From NCBI RefSeq assembly GCF_026213295.1, contig NC_079418.1, positions 3,595,887 through 3,659,886 on the forward strand: a stretch of 64,000 nucleotides of DNA. Reading direction: 5' to 3'. A program made the position numbers and the translations under genes. Positions 59,287 through 64,000 of this stretch are shown here, piece by piece. Position 1 is the stretch's first letter; each line of letters opens with the position of its first letter. The DNA is from Gadus chalcogrammus. Lineage: Eukaryota; Chordata; Actinopteri; Gadiformes; Gadidae. The notes beneath the pieces were generated by a model. It ran no database searches. It saw only the letters and a list, made by a program, of their open reading frames with translations, and was not told the DNA's origin.

Positions 59287-59922
59287 CGGCCTGATTCCAC
59301 CGGACGCGTTACGGCAACGTTACGGCAGCGGCACGTCTTGGCCGCGGTCACCGCAGCAGATAGGTTCCACTCTAATCAATGAGACCATTTCCACCGGGCG
59401 CGGCTGCGGAACGTCTCAGCAGCGTCCCAGGAGCGGCGTGCCGCGCCACAGCGCTATCATTCCGTAGCATTCCTATTTTTGCCGCGAGCCGCTGCTGAAC
59501 CGCGTCAATTTCAACAGAGCAGATCGATCAGAGCAGGAAGTTAAAAAGTAAAAGCCATAGAGCATTCCGCTCAATTTTCAAAATAAAACACAATAAATAA
59601 AACACCAACATTATTACGTCATGACCGGTGGCACCAGGTCAGCAGTCAATCAATCAAAGGGTCTCAAATCATCCTTTTTATAAGAACAATGTCAGAAAGG
59701 ACAAAGCCTGGCATTTAATTGCAGTAGTTTTGGGAGTGGAAGGCGAGTACATTAGGTTTAGGATTATCGCGGGATCTCGTGATCTCGCGTGAATACGGCT
59801 GGCTCGCAAGGCAGCGTTGCGCTGCCGTAACGCGCCCGGTGGAAATGCAAGCAGGGCAAAGTCGCGGCCAAGACGTGCCGCAGCTGTAACGTTGCCGTTA
59901 CGCGTCCGGTGGAATCCCCGGG
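59287..59922. mobile_element. Harbinger-like MITE with long inverted repeat, TSD TTA
   Basis: The first and last about 60 bp are inverted copies (ATTCCACCGGACGCGTTACG ... and the complementary CGTCCGGTGGAAT at 59903-59916); TTA at 59284-59286 and 59923-59925. Internal segments GCACGTCTTGGCCGCGG and TTTCCACCGGGCGCG also pair. Confidence 0.85.
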
Positions 59923-59929
59923 TTAGCCG

Positions 59930-60394
59930 CCACTCGATAGATGAGTGAGGGGGACCCACTAGCAGGGATCGGGAGGCGAGTGGATGAAAGTTGTCCGGCA
60001 AGGCGATATAGATTGTTGGAACCAGAGGGCTCTTTTTCCAGTGAGGCAAGATTGACACACAGCCAGAGCGCACACCGAAATAATAATTTTCCCCTCCATT
60101 TAGCAGTTTGATCTTGATCAGGAAGTGAACGCTACGTCACTCAAGGGAGTGAACGCTGATTGGCTGTCATCATGCGAAATTTGCGTCAAAGTTGAAATGT
60201 TTCAACTCAAGTGAATTTGTCGCGCCACTAATCCTCGTGAACACGCTCGCCTGTGCACGGCAAAAGTGTGGCGCTACAAATCGAAACTTGTCGCCGGTTT
60301 TCTCTCGCGAAGAATTCACACGATACGCGTCTCTACATTCACTTTGTATGGGATCTTGTCGCCCCGTTGCGTTTGGTGTGAACGCACAGTAATG
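59930..60394 (-). pseudogene. Harbinger MADF start and terminal region, relic
   Basis: 60090-60394 matches the right end of the first Harbinger (7490-7894), including GTGAACGCTGATTGGCTGTC and a TTTGGTGTGAACGCACAG end. On minus, the frame just inside reads MEGKIIISVCALAVCQSC, similar to the MADF start MEEKIIIAVSAYPV, then decays. A MITE sits next to it at 59287-59922. Confidence 0.65.
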
Positions 60395-60439
60395 TTCTTG
60401 CATCTTTGGGAAGGGAGGGTTGAAACACCATTAAGATGG

Positions 60440-60893
60440 AGAGCAAAGAGGACAGTGCAACAAGAGACACAGAATAGGATTTGGCCCAATATTTTAAGCT
60501 TGTTTCTAAGAAGTCTTCATTAGGCTCATCATTATCACTGCCAGGGCCACTGTCACTTTCAGGTTCAATTTCATCAGCCACTGGTTCACAATCTAAATCT
60601 GAGTTGATATCTTCCTGCTGATCACTGTTGACAAATGGTCTGTTTAGTGAGAAGTGAGAAGTTGTTGGGAAACCATCTAGCTGGCACTCAGAAGAGGTTG
60701 TGATAGGATTTGTGGTTTCATAACTGGAATTAGCAGCTGATAAATTATATTCAAAGAGAATATCCTGCTCTGTGTCCCTCACTAATTTCTTGACTTTACG
60801 TCTTTTAGCTTTACAAGATGCCCAATAAGAGGACATTATCTTAGAAATTATGCAGATGCTGTCCCCAGTGTACAAACCTAAAATTGGTGGCAA
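60440..60893 (-). CDS. Unidentified acidic protein exon, transposon-like
   Basis: Open frame with likely start MSSYWASCKAKRRKVKKLVR at 60835, an acidic middle (DCEPVADEIEPESDSGPGSD) and a C-terminal LKYWAKSYSVSLVALSSLLS ... LPKDARTLLC. The pattern WA..Y.IS..AL..LLxIL...LPKDxRTLL occurs at the N-terminus of several animal transposase-domain proteins, so this is probably the first exon of a DNA transposon gene. The exact family is unclear. No following exon was found to the left. Confidence 0.5.
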
Positions 60894-61060
60894 TGTGATT
60901 CTGCTTGTCTTGGATCTTGAAAAGGAGAAGAGAGAAAATCAATGTGCTGCAAACAACTGTTGCAATTAAAGCTGCTAGGTAGGTAAAGTAAAGATTTGAG
61001 GCACTGATGAAGCATTCTAGAAGTATGTGCGGCCATATTGGCATCAAGCAGCCAAACCCG

Positions 61061-61154
61061 GTGTTCCAATACCTATACTTTCCGTACTTACTATAGGCTC
61101 CATTCATTTAGGATGGAGCCTAAGTAAGTACGGGAAGTATGGGTATTGGAACAC
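61061..61154. repeat. 94-bp hairpin MITE
   Basis: Arms GTGTTCCAATACCTATACTT ... (61061-61093) and the complement (61122-61154), with GGCTCC...GGAGCC extending the pairing across the centre. Confidence 0.85.
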
Positions 61155-61159
61155 AGGGG

Positions 61160-62635
61160 TAGACTGTATGAGAGCAGCACCCTAAATCGACTTTATAACT
61201 TTGTCAGTATCAGGTAAAATATCACTAAAACCCACACTGTTTAGACTCATTAACACCGAGCATGAGGACCCCTCATTATCACCACCTTAATTTCTCAGTA
61301 TATAATTTAATGTGATGTAATATAATTCAATATAATATAATGCAGTAATTGCATAGAACATGCAAAAGCTAATACCAGGTCCGTCATGTTTAATTTCATA
61401 CCCCCCTCCCCTCTCCCAAACTTAAACATTACCACTCAATAAGGGTTAAAAGCACATAAACAAGCATTTAAATTACCGCTCCGGAGGCCCCTAATGGCAA
61501 GGGCCTGGGGCTACTGCCCCATTGCCCAATGCCTCATTAATGTCTGGCTAGTAGTTACTAGCGGACACACGCCGGACACTCCGGCGGGTGTCCGAGAGTC
61601 CGTAATCATTTTGGGACAATTGCTTTTTTCTTTGCTTTTTTTTCCTTTATCTGAATAAACAATAATTAATGTCGAGACAGCTTAAGATTTTGGGTCGCTG
61701 CACGAATTTTTGAGCACGTGGTGCTGCTGCAAGTGATGGAAGAGGTTGGTCGTACTCAACCCTTTAGTTTCGACAGATTTGAAGCACTCTCGACAAAAAA
61801 CCTGATTCTGTCATTCGTCAGACACCTTGTACCCAAAACATTTCCAAACTATGGAGCCATTTGTCTTCTGCTTGCATACAAGCTCCTCGGTTTCCGCCGT
61901 AGGGGATTTAAAAAAGTTACGTGAGTGGAAGGGGGGGCCGGTCCGTGTGTGAGCCGGAAGCAGAGTGGGAGAGATAAGCAGAACAGCAGTTAGTAGTTAA
62001 CCCTAGGTACCATTTGAACGGTTGCTGTTGTTTATGGACGCATTGAACACGTTACGTTTTCTGTGAACTTTACCATCATCTCTGCTCGCACTTTTGCAAC
62101 AATATCGTTGACTTGTTGTCACTACAGCAACTGTTTAAATTGTAGCTAGCGTTAACTGATAACTAGCTCTATTCACGTAAACCAATCATGGTCATTCCCT
62201 TTTTGAGTCATGGTCATTCCCTTATTGAGTTAACGTTTCCATTTAACGTCAGTGTGCCCAAACAAACAGCATGTTTTTTTAAACATAATTCAGTTAAAAC
62301 TTACCACGAGCGGGAGTGGGTATGAGGAAAGCAGTCACTCAAAATGGCGCTGGAGTTCTGTAACAGTAACGGTAGCAGCTAGAAACTGTTCCAATCAAGT
62401 GGCGAGATATGTTTTTTGTTACTTGTTTTTATTTGTTCTCTTACAGGTTACACACATAACCTAAGATACATGTTAAAAAAACAAACATCACTATCCATTG
62501 TCCACAGCATTGTGTTTAATCAAAAATATAATGAAACCCCTCATCTTAATGGTCTCACCTAGCAGTACCCGCCATTCCTCGTGCGTCCCGCCTTATCTGT
62601 TTTACAACATTGATTAAACATTGATCTAATGTTTG
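61160..62635. other. Non-coding interval
   Basis: No supported gene. An open frame at 61718-61924 (PKTFPNYGAICLLLAYKLLG) has no recognised homology or context. Duplicate ATCATGGTCATTCCCTTTTT / GTCATGGTCATTCCCTTATT occurs at 62186-62225. Confidence 0.5.
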
Positions 62636-62639
62636 CAAT

Positions 62640-64000
62640 TCAACCAATAAATCCCACCATAATACTGTTATGGAACAGAACGTGGGGACCCAAGTGCATT
62701 CTTATCTGGCCCTGACCGATTATGTAGCCCAGGAAGGAGACGGATGGCACGTGGAAGTCGCACTTCTCCGCCTTGACATAAAGTCGATTCTCCAGCAATC
62801 GCTGTAGAACCTTCCGGACGTGAACCCGGTGCTCCTCCACGGATCTCGAAAAAGATAAGGATGTCGTCGATGTAAACAAACACGGAGCGGTTCAACATGT
62901 CCCGGAGGACATCGTTGACCAGGGACTGGAAGACAGCGGGGCGTTGGTGAGTCCGAAGGGCATAACAAGGTACTCGAAGTGGCCCAAAGGTGTGTTGAAA
63001 GCGGTCTTCCACTCATCTCCCTCCCGGATGCGGACCAAGTGGTATGCGTTGCGCAGATCAAGCTTGGTGAAGACCACGGCTCCGTGGAGGGGAACGAAGG
63101 CGGAACTAAAGAGGTGACTGGGCGGACCGCAAACACTGGGACAGGCAGTGTGTACTCCAGGACATTACACAACCTGTTCCCCAATTGATCTGAGGGTTGT
63201 GGGTCTTAAACCAGGGGTAACCCAAAACGACCGGGGAGAAGGGGCTGTTAATCACCAGAAGAGAGATGGACTCGTGGTGGTTCCCTGAAACGAGTAGGTT
63301 TACAGGAACGGTATAGTGCTCCACCCGCGTGAGTGTCCTCCCGTCTAGCGCTTGGGAGTTCAAGCGGAACCGTGTCGATCTTTAATGGATGAACGAACTC
63401 CCGATCAATAAAACTGCCACAGGAGGACAGCTTCCAGGAGGGGACGGGAGACCGAGGGGTTACGGGAGCGGCTCGCCAGGATCCCTCGGGTTACTGGCAA
63501 GCCCGTTCTTCTCCCGAAAGCGAGGGGCAGCCTGACCACAGTAAAGACAGGAACCGGAGCGCATACGGCGTTCCCTCTCATCGGGGAGAGATGCGTGTGT
63601 CCGATTTGCATGGGCTCGGGAGAGAGTCCCCGCTCGCGGCGGAGTGGAGCGAAAGACGAAGGAGAGGGCCGAGGTGTTGCAGATGGCTCGACGTGTACGT
63701 GGAGACTGGGCGTGAACCTCTCTCTCTGCGGCGTTCGTGCAAACGATTGTCAAACCGAATGGAGAGAGCGATCAACTCATCCAGATCTGCGGATTCCTCC
63801 CGAGAAGTCAGCTGGTCCTTGATGTCATCGGAAAGCGCACTTAGAAAAAAAACCTGCAGGCCTTCCTCGTTCCAGCCGCTCTCAGCCGCGAGGGTGCGGA
63901 ACTCAACCGCGAAGGAGGCGACGCTGCGGGATCCCTGGCGAAGACGCTGAGAGGCCTCCTTTCCCCGGACCGGGTGATCGAAAAACCTTCCGCATCTCCT
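62640..64000 (-). mobile_element. Ty3/Gypsy element 3, gag-PR-RT part, continues past the window
   Basis: Reading right to left on minus: gag capsid ([40 protein letters not shown]), a damaged knuckle (RSGSCLYCGQAAPRF, second half shifted out), protease region (HHESISLLVINSPFSPVVLG, YPWFKTHNPQINW), and RT ([45 protein letters not shown] with the YIDD box near 62865-62885, [19 protein letters not shown]). The RT fingers between protease and [11 protein letters not shown] are missing and several frameshifts occur. It ends abruptly at about 62690. Conventional PR-RT order, unlike Gypsy 2. Confidence 0.85.

Noticed and set aside
61718..61924. 68-codon frame as a gene
   Set aside because: No recognisable domain, splice sites or context.

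Overview
The window looks like repeat-dense nuclear DNA from a teleost fish. No intact host gene was recognised. Nearly every coding region belongs to a transposable element: PIF/Harbinger with its MADF partner gene, pogo/Tigger, Kolobok, several hAT families, Ty3/Gypsy, DIRS, L2-type LINEs, a tRNA-derived SINE and a class I endogenous retrovirus. Genes have GT-AG introns, microsatellites are long, and the mix of families is typical of ray-finned fish. The species cannot be named from sequence alone.

Layout. 1-753: broken hAT 3' end and a CTCA-type repeat. 756-11287: a four-layer nest. A pogo-like element (TA target duplication) contains a Harbinger element (863-7894) with an apparently intact spliced transposase. 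The Harbinger contains an interspersed repeat, which is split at TTAA by a Kolobok element (2687-5632). 11.3-16.5 kb: hairpin and MITE relics and a DIRS recombinase fragment. 16499-19293: a hAT element with its 8-bp duplication. 19.3-23.3 kb: SINE, LINE, exons of a HECT/G2E3-like gene, and a solo LTR. 23.4-24.1 kb: a 45-bp minisatellite. 25.7-28.97 kb: the 3' part of an endogenous retrovirus.

30.8-33.9 kb: a second Harbinger gene pair, with one premature stop in the transposase. 35-39 kb: a Gypsy remnant near a tRNA-Pro-like sequence. 40.2-41.9 kb: a DIRS element split by a solo LTR. 42427-51899: a Charlie-type hAT element holding a Harbinger derivative, which holds a Gypsy element, one LTR of which is split by a retroviral solo LTR. 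The same hAT ends in a 1.2-kb foldback. 53-60 kb: several MITEs or hAT derivatives with clean target duplications, and an L2-like LINE. 62.6-64 kb: a third Gypsy element running off the window.

The most informative points are the nests whose target duplications can be read in place; the Kolobok insertion with a paralogous empty site at 56467; a Gypsy copy in which integrase precedes RNase H (Gmr1-like order); and the 1.2-kb palindrome at 50.2-51.4 kb. Coding capacity is mostly decayed. The clearest intact gene is the Harbinger transposase at 1075-2567.
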